Positions 12,809 to 24,120 of a DNA stretch of 64,000 nt are shown here, piece after piece. The stretch comes from Rutstroemia sp. NJR-2017a BVV2 (lineage: Eukaryota; Ascomycota; Leotiomycetes; Helotiales; Rutstroemiaceae): assembly GCA_002946415.1 (NCBI GenBank), contig NJPS01000075.1, forward strand, positions 62,001-126,000, given 5' to 3'. Below the pieces are notes generated by a model that worked only from the letters and a program-made list of their open reading frames with translations, had not been told where the DNA came from and did no database searches. Positions within the stretch are counted from its first letter, which is position 1, and every line of letters starts with the position of its first letter. The position numbers and the translations under genes were made by a program.

Positions 12809-13441
12809 TTTTCTTTGATTTATATCTTAGAGTAATATTAGCTAGATTTGGAAAATAAAGTTTTTATTGATATTCAATTAAAATATTATAATAGTAACAG
12901 AGTTTGGCACTCAGTGGAATGCACCCAGGAATTTTCTGGATATCCACCCTGGATTACCATCCAGAAGCACTTCTGGGAATGGGAATACTATCCAGAAAAT
13001 CTGTGGAATATCCAGGATTTCCTGGGTAAAGATACCTGATTTTGGCCTGATTTTAATAAGTGTACTACTCGATTTTGGCCTGAGAAATTGAGGATATAAT
13101 TATCGGGAGCTGGGGCGACGGTTTAGTTAACTAGTTAGTTAGTTGACTTAGTAACTAGTAATTGTGATTTATAGCTCAAGACTTATTAATTTAATATCTA
13201 AGGTTTTAAGACTAGCTAAACTGAGATATAATATTAAAAGATAAAGTTATTAATTTCTAAATAATTAGTTCAGATTATTTTAATATAATTATCTTATTTT
13301 ATTTATATAAATTATTTTAAATTTAATATTTCTAATTAATATCTAAATCTAATTTTATTAAATATAAATATTATTTTATAATAAAAATATTTATATATAT
13401 TTTAATAACTTTAAATATCAATCTTATTAAAAATATAATTA
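12809..13441. other. AT-rich spacer with a palindromic island
   Basis: AT-rich DNA between the stop of the first PKS and the abrupt beginning of the second PKS homology. It is interrupted at about 12899-13030 by a normal-composition island with repeated inverted CCTGG/CCAGG and TGGATATCCA motifs, which may be part of a small non-autonomous transposon. The stretch 13180-13440 is extremely AT-rich and may be RIP-mutated remains of the missing 5' part of the second PKS. No terminal repeats or target duplications were found. Confidence 0.5.
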
Positions 13442-16198
13442 ATATAATTGACAACCACAAAAGTTGGCTCGAGCGACTATATAGTGTTCCTCGCCGATTT
13501 AGGAAAGTCGCTTCTAGCCGAGCCATCTGAATTCGTATTTGAATTGGTCAAGGAGTGGGTGCAACAAACCAAGAATTTACTCTGGATAACGCTGGAAGAT
13601 GTCACAGCTGAGGGCTCGAAGACCATTCCATATTGCACTCCATATTGCTTTTCCGGCCTAAAAGATGGGTTACTTCGCACAATTCGATCCGAATTTACAA
13701 ACAAAAAGATTATCTCTCTTTCTATCGAAGGCGAAACGAAAAATGTAGCTAGCTATGTCAATCAGATATGCAAGGTATTTCACTCGGCATTTTGGACCAA
13801 GTTATATGACCTTGAGTACTGGGTATGCGACAGGCAGATACTCACTGCTAGGCTAAAAGAGGATACTACGAGAAACACGGAACTGGCCTCATCTATCTAC
13901 ACCTCAATCAAAACAGAATCTTGGCTGCCAGGCCCTCCTTTGAAACTTGATATGGGATCTCGTGGGGAGATTGAGACGCTCTGCTTCAACGAAGATAGTT
14001 CATACTATTACGATTTGGACGCTGACGAGATTGAAATCGAGACAAGAGCTTGGGCATTGAACTTTCGCGACTTATTCGGCGCTTTGGGGCGACTAGATGA
14101 AGACTTCAGATTCGGATCAGACTGTGCTGGTGTTGTGACGAGGGTAGGAACTCAGGTTAAGTCGATACGACCAGGAGATCGTGTTTGCATGTGGCTTTTA
14201 GGCTGTATGCAGACCTACGCTCGAGGACGAGAATGGAGAGCTGTCAAAATCCCAAGCTCTCTTTCTTTTGAAGAGGCTTGCGCCCTGATGAATCCAAGCG
14301 CGACTTCGTGGCAATGTCTCGTCGAAGTTGCGCGATTGAAGAAGGGTGAGAAGGTATTGATTCATTCTGGGGCTGGAGCAACAGGCCAACTTGCTGTACA
14401 GATTGCGCAAATGGTAGGTGCAGAGGTCTTTGCAACTGTTGGGGATGACCATAAAAAGCAACTTCTTATCGCACAGTACAAAATTCCAACGGAGAATATC
14501 TTCTATAGTCGAAACACCACGTTTGCTAAGGGTATCATGAGAGTTACTAATGGCATTGGAGTCGACGTTATTTTAAACTCGCTAGTGGGCGAGGGTCTAC
14601 GTGCATCATGGGAGTACATTGCTCCCCATGGACGGTTTATTGAGATGGGAAAGGCAGATATCAATGCGAACTCCTCATTACCCATGTCATCCCTTGCTAA
14701 GAATGTCAGCTTTGCTGCTGTCGACCTCCGCTCCATTCTCGAACACGAAGAAGAGATAGCAAGTGCATTGTTGCAAAAGACGATGGAGCTGGCCAGAGGT
14801 GGTCTTGTCCATCATCCAAAACCATTACATGTCTACGAAGTTGGTGCTGTCGAGAATGCTTTTCGGTATTTACAGAGCGGAAAGAACACAGGGCGGATTG
14901 TCATACGAGTAGATCCGTCCATGAAAGTTCAGGTATGTAAATCTGAAGAAGGGTATAGACTGGCAATGGCGCAGAATTGACGATCTTAGAAACAACTGAT
15001 CCACCATAGAATATGGAGATTCAATGAGAATGCTTCATACCTCATTGCTGGCGGTCTCGGTGGCATCGGGCGTTCAATGCTCCAATGGATGGCGAGTAAA
15101 GGCGCCAAATACCTAATCGTACCTTCAAGATCAGGAATGGAATCTGAAGCAGCTGTGCAGGTTGTTCGCGAGCTCTCCCAACAAGGAGTAACTGTAGTAA
15201 CGCCACAGTGTGATGTGTCCTCGCTGGAATCACTTTCAAGAACGCTTCATGAATGTGGGAGAACGATGCCACCGGTGCAAGGGTGTATTAATGCGGCAAT
15301 GGTTCTTCAGGTAAGGCTCTTTTGACCTTCATGCCAAGTACTTAGCTCCTAACGTGTTTTTCCAGGATACTATCTTTGACAACATGACACTCCAGCAGTG
15401 GGAGATGACTATCCGTTCAAAGGTACCAACGTCCTGGAATCTGCACAAACTTCTTCCCAATCTGGACTTTTTCATCCTCCTCTCTTCCATTTCGGGAATT
15501 ATTGGGAATGGTGGCCAAGCAAATTATGCAGCAGGCTGTACATTTCAAGACTCTTTAGCTAGGTATCGAGCACACCACGGAGAAAGAGCCTTTTCAATTG
15601 ATCTTGGCCCCATGAATACTGTGGGTATTGTTGCCGAAACGAAATCCCTTCAACAACATTTTGAACAATCAAATGGCCTTGTTTCTGTTCAAGAAGAAGA
15701 ATTTCTGTCGCTTCTAGATATGTGCTGCGATCCGAGTCGCACTTTTGATCCTACTGCTGACACACAAATCATCATGGGCCTTTCGACGCCTGCCGACAGG
15801 CTCACTCGCGGTATTGAGGATGTGGAGTTCATGCGGCGACCGCTGTTTGCCTACTTCAAACAGCCCAACAATAAATCGCATCCTGACGGCCCAACAAATA
15901 GCATTGATGCTATATTGACCTTCGACAATCTCAGTCGGCGGAAGAGCGAGCTGCTGTAGTAGTGAAAGCACTTTCGAAAAAGCTTGCCCGAGCGTTGTCA
16001 ATAAAGCCTGAGGAAGTGGATACCAACCAACCGCTTCATATATTCGGAGTGGATTCCCTTGTTGCAGTAGAGTTACGAAATTGGATCGCAAAAGACTTTG
16101 CAGCAGATATACCAGTATTTGATATTACAGGAGGAAGAACAATTACTATGATTGGAGATTTGGTAGTAAAGAAAAGTCAAATTGTAATAAAGAGTTAA
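13442..16198 (+). pseudogene. Truncated second highly reducing PKS (PsiKR-ER-KR-ACP only)
   Basis: Homology begins without a start codon at the edge of the AT-rich spacer. Segments: 13448-14932 encodes the structural KR half and an ER domain (SDCAGVV, NADPH loop LIHSGAGATGQ); after an intron (14933-15009) a KR follows with AGGLGGIG and the NYAAG tyrosine; a second intron (15311-15365) precedes the rest of the KR. The frame closes at 15957 with TAG TAG, but the expected linker 'SAEERAAVVVKAL' continues in another frame into an ACP with FGVDSL (15962-16198). KS, AT, DH and C-MeT are absent. Length loss plus frameshift make this a remnant. It differs clearly from the upstream PKS in its ER (a normal loop here), so it is not a simple duplicate of that gene's 3' half. 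Residual expression as a stand-alone ER-KR fragment cannot be excluded. Confidence 0.85.
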
Positions 16199-16727
16199 GA
16201 TCTTAAAGTTAATTAATAGAGAATTATAAAAGTATTACTAGATTATAAAAAAATAATTGGAATCTAATAATAGAATTATTAGAATTAATTAAAAAGAAAT
16301 TATAAAAATATTAATAGATTATTATATAGTATATCTAAATATTATCTCAGTGCGACAGTCTGGCCCTCTAAATACAGGTGGCTACCTTCTGAGCCTAAGG
16401 TCCCTTGGTCGCTACGTGATATGGTTATAATATATGCGAGGTTCATGCTGGCTCAGAAGTGTCTAGAGGTGCCGGTGCCACTGCCCCCAATACTGCCATA
16501 TAACCTCCCTCTCTGCTTTAGGTGGGAGTTCCTCCAAGCGCTCCACGAATGTTATCCCGAGCCTGTATATGTCGACCTTTGGCGTCTGCTCACCGTTCTT
16601 CCGAACCTCAGGTACCACGTACCACTTCGATCCGGGGGCAAATCTTCCTAAACCGTATAAATCTCCACTCTACCCTCCGTCATTATACCGCCCTCATCAG
16701 CTATGAATCATAGCTACACTCCGTCCT
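16199..16727. other. Intergenic, AT-rich then unassigned sequence
   Basis: AT-rich to about 16350, then about 370 bp of normal composition without a convincing gene. The 17-mer TCTGAGCCTAAGGTCCC at 16388-16404 recurs at 44187-44203 and suggests a dispersed repeat remnant. Nothing else is assigned. Confidence 0.4.
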
Positions 16728-17404
16728 TTATTTACCAACCACGTCTTTCGCTTTCTCAACCGCCTTGCCAACCTCACTCTCAACCTTCCCAACCGCACTC
16801 TTAACCCCGCTCTCCACTTGCTGCTTCAACGCGTCCTCCTTGCCACCCATTTTATAATCCTGCAAGTACCGGTATCCTTGCGTAAGCTGTACGCCTTCGT
16901 TAACGAAGTGGCAGAGGAAGAGGAGGTAATTCTTCGGCTGGACGGCGAGCGCGTAGCGCATGCAGGTTGCAGAGTAGATAACCAAGCATACCTGTCATCT
17001 TGCCGGAGATTCTGTGAAGTGGACATTCTGATTAGCTCTCCATTCCTTATTCCCAATATAAATATAAGCATAAACAGATGGAGTATGCCTTCCCGGGAAT
17101 AGGAGAATGGCTTGTAGCAGTGAAAGGCTCCAATGGTTGCAGAGGGACACTCTGAGTCAACAGAAGAGACGTGCACTCACAACTTAGGGCTCTTCTGCGT
17201 ATCTATTACCGCCGCAATCGGGATACCGAAATTCGATACCGGGCCCCAGAAATCTGTATCTCATCAGCATCGGTCCGCAATTAATCGCCCTTGTCCGCTG
17301 CCAGCCGTCAGAAGTACTCCGTAAAGTCATGCTTGCGCACGCGAGGACAAGTGGGGGGGTCCCGGGGCAATTGGGAGGGGAACGTACGTGTTGAGGACCG
17401 CCAT
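16728..17404 (-). pseudogene. Mitochondrial pyruvate carrier (MPC1-type), damaged copy
   Basis: Pieces on the minus strand spell an MPC1-type inner-membrane pyruvate carrier subunit. They run MAVLNT from ATG 17404, HDFTEYF near 17300-17325, FWGPVSNFGIPIAAVIDTQ near 17200-17265, ISGKMTGML near 17000, and MRYALAVQPKNYLLFLCH onward to 16728. Two defects are visible. No usable donor follows EYF; the in-frame TGA comes at once although a branch site and ACAG acceptor precede FWGP. There is also an extra G between ...MTGML and VIYSAT (CTTGGTTATC), which shifts the frame. The C-terminal tail is Lys/Glu/Val-rich and helical. MPC1 is normally a housekeeping gene, so an intact copy should exist elsewhere. 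Sequencing error is the alternative to decay. Confidence 0.72.
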
Positions 17405-17959
17405 GGTGGAGATTGTGATGGGTGAGAGAATGATGTTGGTGTTGATTAGTTAATGTCTAGTTTTCGATGGGACTTAAGATTCAAGTTTATCCGAGATTAA
17501 TCCGATAGGTGGACCGGCTATTAGCGTGCTCGCGGAGGTCTTTGAGGCCACGCTGTCGCCATGATGTCTATGTCCCACTGGGCAATGCGCACAAGCTCAG
17601 GCTTCTCGGCTGGCCAAAAGGAGGACTGCTAGATGTGGTTTTCGCTGTTCAATTGCAAAATTTTCGTTCTCGGTGTTTGTGATATTTGGTAATATGGGTC
17701 GATCTATCATCGACCTAAAGAGGCTCAAAGCATGTGCCAGACATATGAATTGCTGGTTGATTAGGATGCAATGTCCCTATATCGGTAGAATCAAAAACTA
17801 TGTTTGCTAGCATCGTTTAAAGCTTTTTGGGGGTGTGAAATCAATGAATATCATCATTTATTTACATGCCAACAAATGATGATATTTTGATGTTCCATGC
17901 CAAGGTTGCTTAGGAAACCGCCAAGAGTGCGTGCGCCGTGGCAGCTAAGGGGATAAAAG
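17405..17959. other. Intergenic region
   Basis: Separates the 5' end of the pyruvate-carrier remnant from the bZIP gene. No coding signal, repeat or RNA gene was recognised. It probably contains both promoters. Confidence 0.4.
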
Positions 17960-19558
17960 ATGCCGCACCCTCCCTTCGACCTTCTTTTCGAAGCTCAAGG
18001 TACCAATTACTCTCGACTTGTTTGTTCTCAAGAGCTTGTGTCCTTGCGGCGGTCAATAGAACAAATGCCTCTCAAGAGGCAGGAAAATGCCCTTTCCGCA
18101 GATATGGGCGAAGATAGTGGGATGACGATGAAGGATGCAGGGAAAAGCCTCGAAAATCCAAAGCGCGAAGTCACAGTAACAGGCCGAACTCGACAACTCG
18201 GAAAGAGTGGCAGGCCAAGACTAGACTCACCCGGTGCAGCAGTATTATCCTCGGTAGGCAAGTTAACTCTATGGTCTTTTTAAAAGCTCAGTCTCATAGG
18301 CTATGTAACACAGGATCGTCGAGCCCAGGTTCGACAGGCCCAGAAAACCTACAGGATGAAGAAGGAAGCGACTGTCGAGAGCCTCAAGAGCCATACGATC
18401 AATCTTGAACGGAGGATGAAGAAGTTGGCCGAATTATTCGTTGAGTGTCACGAGAGTGCGGTTCAGTCGGACTTGCAAGTAACCCACCCAGTATTCTTCA
18501 CTCATCTACGTGGAATAAGGGTTTATTTAGCTCCTGAGATTGAGGAACTCGGCCGAGCTGGGACGTCAAACCATGCGACGATCACCAATTCTGATCCAGA
18601 CGAATATGCTCCAAAAGGATACCGTAAGAGGAACGATGGCCACAACCCTAAGCCAGCTACGAGTTTTGGTTATCAAGTCTCAAACCTAAACCAATCTAAT
18701 GTTAACAGTTTTGACGAGGCTTCCGCTATCCAGGGCTCGCCATATCAATCATCTCCAGTAGAGAGTCATTTTTCACCGGGTCCCGTCAGTGAAGGCCGCT
18801 TTGAAGGATCTCACTTTCTTGACCCACGGTATGTTGACAGGCCACTCGGAGGAAGTATACCTGTTACATACAGTTTCCACGAGACAACCTTTTCCCGTAG
18901 GCTCCACCGTTATTCTCTAGAGTATGCATACCGCCTATTCATCGATTTCCGCTCAAACCCAAGAGTCACCTACCGACTCTTTCGATTAGTTCCTTGTATA
19001 CGCGACAAAACCAAGATGTTGCCCTATTTCCGGAAGCTTGTCCGTGCCGGAGTAGGAGATGCATTGGAAATCCCCTCGCTCCCTTTCTATTGTATCGGAC
19101 AAGCTGGGTCACACTACCTGCACAAGGATCACAGTGGAAATCTGACTTTCCCTTCGAACATGAGGCTTCCTAGGCGGATACTTGGCATCTTCCCAGGAGC
19201 TAAGACCTCACCTGAGACTGAATCACTAGATACTCAAAGCCACCTCAAACTATTCGGATTTGATGGCGACTGGTTTGACTGTCAAGACGTCCAGGGGTAT
19301 CTGGAAGAGAACGGGGTCATTTTGGACCAGTCTTCCTCAGTTGTAAAGATACACATGCCTGTGTTCTATCAATCAGCCGGTGTTGGTGAAGACGGTCCGC
19401 TTGACAAACGGCAAATGAGTATTCGGGGTCCAAGGGCCACCAACAATGGGTGTGGCTCGTACGTCAACGAGGGAGTAGCCGCAGACAATACCCAAAAAGG
19501 TACGGACCAGGCGTTTCCGTTCCTAACTACATTTGAAAATATTGCTGACTACTATTAG
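17960..19558 (+). CDS. bZIP-type transcription factor
   Basis: Exons 17960-18253 and 18314-19558, joined in phase 0 by a 60-nt GTAGGC...ACACAG intron, give 512 aa. The junction creates the basic region DRRAQVRQAQKTYRMKKE followed by a leucine-zipper-like helix (residues about 99-145, L/I heptads in 'ESLKSHTINLERRMKKL'). This RRAQVRxAQxxYRxRKE signature belongs to the fungal AP-1/Yap-like bZIP group. The rest is low-complexity, with a conserved-looking hydrophobic block near residues 250-320. An ATG at 18065 (MPLKRQ) is an alternative start. Placement beside the PKS genes makes a cluster regulator plausible, but this is inferred from position only. Confidence 0.82.
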
Positions 19559-20020
19559 AAACTGACAGAATGGCTTCACGTCCAAGCGGTTCACCGCATA
19601 TTCTTGACTTGGAATGCTTCCTCTCGAGTATGTCTAGTCACAAGCAGCATTTCCTCAGTTCCATCGTTGCAGCCTCCCCACTGACCGTTATCAGTGCTTT
19701 TACGCGGACTTGTCATTTTAGGTCGTGCCCCAGGCTTCAAGCGATCTGACGTAGAGGCCGCCTTTAAATCTGCATTGCGGATCCAGAACCTGGAGTGATA
19801 GTCATTCATGCTTTCATTCCCCGCTGTGTTGAGGGACCACAATAGTTTACGAAGTCCCCGGATAATTGTCTCACTGAATTGTTATCTGCCAGCAAGCTAT
19901 AAGCTCAGCAAAGGCGTGCGCCGTACGGATTTCATATTGAAATAGTCTTTCGATATTCAATTGAAGCATAGCAGTGATAGAAATACCTGAAACTCTGCTG
20001 AATTTTCTAGCTCAACGCTT
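19559..20020. other. Intergenic region between convergent genes
   Basis: Lies between the stop codons of the bZIP gene (plus) and the enoyl-CoA hydratase-like gene (minus). No gene or repeat was seen. A short open frame at 19591-19842 (minus) shows no family features. Confidence 0.4.
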
Positions 20021-20984
20021 TTACATCTTATTAATTCTCTGTTCCCGAGACTCTTGATTGGTAACAGGGAGAGTCTTCCACCACGGCCACCCATGAGGGG
20101 CATCATCCTTCATGGTCCCTTTGAACTCCGGTTCCCTTTTCTGCGTGAAACTTTTCATGCCCTCTTCGCTATCCTTTGACCGTAGCATCTCGAGGAAGAT
20201 TTTCGAGTCGAGCAAATGAGCTTCTTCCGCGGTCGACGGGCCTCGGTACATCATGTCGCGCATAATCTTCGTGCTCACTGTCGACGTTTGTGCCGTAATC
20301 TCCGTAGCAATGATCAACGCTCGAGCAACTGTCTCCTCCGGTGTTGGGAGCAGTTCTGAGAACAGTTGACTGAGCAATGGATCCGATGCAATATATGTGG
20401 CACCGGTAGTCACCAAGCGGAGCGCGCGCGACATTCCTACTAGTCTGGGTAGAAAATAGGAACTGGCGGCCTCCATGACGAGACCGCGCCTTGCAAACGC
20501 AAAGCTAATTTTGGCACTCGAACAGGCAATGCGGATTGTGGCGGGAAGTGTGATTGTAATCCCAAACCCTGCCGCCACTGAGAAAGAAAGCAGATCAGGT
20601 TCCAGTTCATTGGAATGGGAAAAAAAGAGTAGCTTAGTTGGGAAGAACATACCCGTCTCTGTACAACGTTGAATTTGGCGGACCCCGGTCCAGCTTGTTC
20701 AGAAGCTTGGAGAATCCAATCTCAAGGTCGGCACCGACACAGAAAGCTCTTCCAGTCCCGGTGACCACGATTGCCTTAACGCGATCATCGGCATTGAAAT
20801 ATTCATATGCAGTCACCACCTCCTCGATCATCCGCTCTGTGGCAGCGTTAAATTTTTGTGGTCGATTCAGCTTCAGTAGGATTACTTGGGATGGTGTGGG
20901 CAACGAGGCTGGGACGTGAGAAATCGAGATATCCTTGAAAGGAAGCGACGAGTAAGAATCTGGCAGAGCTATAGATGTTTCCAT
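20021..20984 (-). pseudogene. Enoyl-CoA hydratase/isomerase family gene with internal deletion
   Basis: Exon 1 (20984-20653) encodes a crotonase N-terminus with 'ILLKLNRPQKFNA' and the oxyanion-hole segment GRAFCVGADL. The intron (20652-20578) is canonical, and the splice gives DGGGRV, the expected family sequence. Directly after GGRV the frame breaks: about 20 residues normally found here (the CxKPxIAAIxGSA strand) are missing, and homology resumes in another frame as GFGITITLPATIRIA. It then runs to the end with REGION hallmarks FARRGLVMEAAS, TVSTKIMRDMMYRGP and HLLDSK. The likely event is a small deletion at about 20560-20575. Without it the product would be a beta-oxidation-type hydratase/isomerase, possibly acting on a cluster intermediate. 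The break is seen; function loss is inferred. Confidence 0.8.
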
Positions 20985-21391
20985 ATTGACTAATAACTGC
21001 TCTCTATCTGCGAGGAGCTTACCGGAGTAAGTGGGTGAGACCAGATATGTGAGTTTATTATCAGTACAAGCTTCTCTTTTGTATTAAGACGGCAACCACT
21101 CCATATGAAGAAACGAAGAAGAATAGAGCTCATATCCCTCGGCCTGGCAAGAGCCGAGGTTTCGTGGGAAAAGAAATTGGATATTATAATCAATTGTTGA
21201 AGTGTTGTCCTAACACAATCTTCTCGCCCTGATATCCGATATATTATAATCAAGTGGGTTGTAGCCTCGGCTAGTCTATGCGTCCCCCACCAATTGCTCA
21301 GCCCAACACTTATATATATGTTATGCGGTTCCGTTCTATACTAACTTCTAAAATCATCATATTTATGATTCTCAAGAGATCTTCTACCGTT
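20985..21391. promoter_or_regulatory. Divergent promoter of the hydratase-like and mpaB-like genes
   Basis: About 400 bp between divergent starts. It contains a 12-nt direct repeat ATATTATAATCA at 21181 and 21241. A TATA-like TTATATATATG lies at about 21310. No gene was recognised apart from the possible upstream ATGs of the mpaB-like frame at 21278, 21323 and 21365. Confidence 0.4.
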
Positions 21392-22774
21392 ATGGCTTCT
21401 TTTCGATTGGCTATTGCAGCAACCCTTTATGCACTACGGAGAAGTTATTTCCTCTTGGCCACTTGTCTACTTGCATATCTACTTTTAGTACGAATATGCC
21501 GGTACCAGCGCGCGGAACAAATCAGTTCTGTTTTCGGACACGGGAAGCGACCACTATCAAGCATGACCACAGAAGAGGCGCACAACATCATGACTCAGCT
21601 GCAAGAGCTGGAGTTTCCCAATGCGTTTCATAAAGCTCGGAAGATTGCTTTGTTGAAGGTTAGTTTGCACTATCGATCTTGCATGTATGTATCTTTACTG
21701 GAAACCTAGGCCGGGGGGATCCCAACCATGTCCAAACTGTTTGCTGTTACCGGACAGAACAATAGGAGGAATGCCGGGAAGCGCGCTATTGACACAGAGA
21801 TCCTGCTGCGAGAGGTGCAGTCCAAAGATCGAGGATCAATACGCTACATGCAGGCAGTGGCTCGAATGAATTATTTTCATTTCAGGTACCGCAAGGCTGG
21901 CAAGATCTTGGATGAGGATTTGCTACACACTCTGGGTGACGGCCTACTGGAATCATTGCGAGTCGTCGATGACCAGGAGTGGCGAAAGCTCACGGATGTG
22001 GAGAAATGTGCGATTGGAATATTTCATAAGAATCTAGGTGAGGACATGGAAATTCCGTATGCGCCTCTCCCATCTAGTCAGATGGGCTGGGCGAACGGTC
22101 TCCATTTCGCGACAGAACTTAGAGATTGGACCATCCAATATGAAGCGGCAGTAGCTAAGCCAGTGGTAACGAACGACCAGTACGTCAGAGTATATGTTGA
22201 TTCCGCAACCTCAGCCTTGCCTAAGGCTATCACTCATGTTTTGCGGAAGGCACTTGGTTCTGAACTAGATGATACCATGCGGACTAGTCTTTGGTAAGTT
22301 CTCTATACCCGGTTGTAAACTGATTTGCCTGGTTAGCTTACATGTAATTTCTTAAGCCTCGAGACTCCTGGGCCAATCCTCAAACCAGCTTTGGAAGCAT
22401 TTACAAATATTCGGAAGCTCGGTCTGCGCCACCTAAGCCTTCCCAGACCCTCATTCCTCGCGGTTAAGGCCGTGGAAGATGATTCAAACCCGCTTTCAGG
22501 ATTGTACAACTTCAACTATCTCGGCTTGCGGCCTTGGTATGTTAAGCCTACATTTTGGAGAAGCTGGGGTCCGGTGGCACTTCTCCTAAGAATACTTGGT
22601 GGCAGGGCCCCAGGAACAGGCGGAGACAAGTACTACCCTCAAGGATATAACTTGAAGACTATTGGCCCGAAGCCTCAAGAAGGAAAGGGACTCGATGAGA
22701 TGAGAACAACAATTGAATTCTTGAAGGCTCGTGGCTCGGTTAACTGCCCTTTCTTCAATAAAGAGAAAATTTAA
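21392..22774 (+). CDS. ER-bound oxygenase, mpaB-like (DUF2236) family
   Basis: Exons 21392-21658, 21710-22293 and 22357-22774 sum to 423 codons (422 aa). The first exon has a membrane segment near residues 13-34 (SYFLLATCLLAYLLLVRI). The body matches the mpaB/Lcp-like fungal family: ELEFPNAFHKARKIALL, GIPTMSKLF, AVARMNYFHFRYRKAGKI, LTDVEKCAIGIFHKNLG, PWYVKPTFWRSWGP and a C-terminal NCPFF. MpaB cleaves a farnesyl side chain in mycophenolic acid synthesis; other members are oxidases in diverse clusters. The usual 'LHWxxE' is LHFATE here. The frame may begin upstream (21278), adding 38 residues. No defect was found, in contrast to its neighbours on both sides. A role in tailoring the PKS product is plausible but only positional. 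Confidence 0.85.
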
Positions 22775-23022
22775 AATTCTCTTAATTCTCTAATTATTAA
22801 TTCTAAAACTAAATCTACTTTATTATTGAAGATTTATTACAAAAACAGGAATATAATTAATTATTCTTGAAATAAAGTTTATTCTAATTAAAGAAACTAA
22901 ATAAACTGAAATTCTTATTAGATAGAACTATTTCTAAAATTCAGCTATACCCACTCTTCTTGATACTGATATAGAAACTGAAGAGGATTGCTATCTATAA
23001 ATTCTTCTTTCTCAAATTTATT
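22775..23022. other. AT-rich intergenic between convergent genes
   Basis: AT-rich stretch between the stop codons of the mpaB-like gene and the minus-strand regulator gene. Nothing else was recognised. Confidence 0.4.
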
Positions 23023-24120
23023 CTATATATATTGAATAGCGTATCCGTTCCACTGAGTGGTGGAAGGCACACTGTCTACTAGCGAGGAAGAACTCTCTGG
23101 AGGGAATATGTGGTCCAGGCTGAAATAGGATTGAGCTTCTATATAGCTTACTTGGCCATGAACCAATAGCTGGGTGTATTCAAAATATGGCTCGGCTTTG
23201 GCTGGCCACGCTATAGGGGATTGCATCCAGTGCTCGGCAACGGGCCGGGTATTGATAATCTCCATTGCGAAAATATCCTCACTTCTATCGAAAGCGCTAT
23301 GGATCGGCCAATGCTCGTCGGCGGGAAGAGGATGAACGTATCGGTCCGTGGGAGAGTTCAGCGGAGAGTGATGATCCGTAATGTGCACAGTATCCGGAAT
23401 CACATTTTGCTGCGAATCCCACGAAGATGTCGCACGTCGATCTTCAAAAGCTGGGATAAGGCCAACGGTCACCGGCTCATTCATATAAGGAGCAAGACTC
23501 GCAGTCATGGATATATGCCCTGGTAACATAGGCTCGAGGTCTACGCTCCGAGGTAGAGGCATAATAGATCTTTCTACTCTGGCCGACCCAGTGGCAGAAG
23601 TGTTTGACACTTGCACGAAAGGTTGGCACAGACCGACGGCAGGACTATGATGACTTGGCGTAAAGACAGATGTCCCAGTAGTGTCTGATGCCCGGCCAAA
23701 ATGGCGAATGGTATGCCGACACTACGTGGATTAGAGGTCTTGCAGTCAATAATCACCCACTACGAGACTTACTTTGGTTTTCCTACGTCGACATACTTTG
23801 CAAGCTCCAGCTTTCCTGACTGCATCAGTCTCCAGTCGTTCCTGTGCCGAGAGTCGTCTGCGAATACGGCCCTTTTGACTTTGGGATGGTCTTCTTTGGC
23901 GATTAGAGCGGTGCTCTTGGATAGGAGCTCCAGCTCCCTCTCCATTGCTGGTTCCATCTGTCGGGCCTTCGGCGGCGACAGACTGGGTTAAAAGCTCGTG
24001 CTGTATATTGTTTCCAGACAGATTTGCTGAACCAAATGTTGGTATAGAATTGTCAGAGTGTAGTTGGACCATGTTGATGACAGCGGGTGTCATACCGCAA
24101 AGGGGGGAAATAGTTCCCAT
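23023..24120 (-). CDS. Small zinc-cluster-like fungal regulator
   Basis: Exons 24120-23773 and 23721-23023 with a 51-nt phase-0 intron give 348 aa. The intron splits a Cys motif: exon 1 ends AGACKVCRRRKTK and exon 2 begins CRH, giving C-x2-C-x6-C-x-H preceded by a basic helix (RLSAQERLETDAVRKAG). This resembles the fungal 'GACxxCRRRxxxC' zinc-cluster family, which has fewer Cys than a classical Zn2Cys6 domain. The C-terminal 230 residues are Ser/Pro-rich with acidic and aromatic residues, consistent with an activation region. It sits at the right end of the putative metabolite locus, next to the mpaB-like gene. DNA binding is inferred from the family resemblance. Confidence 0.7.
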
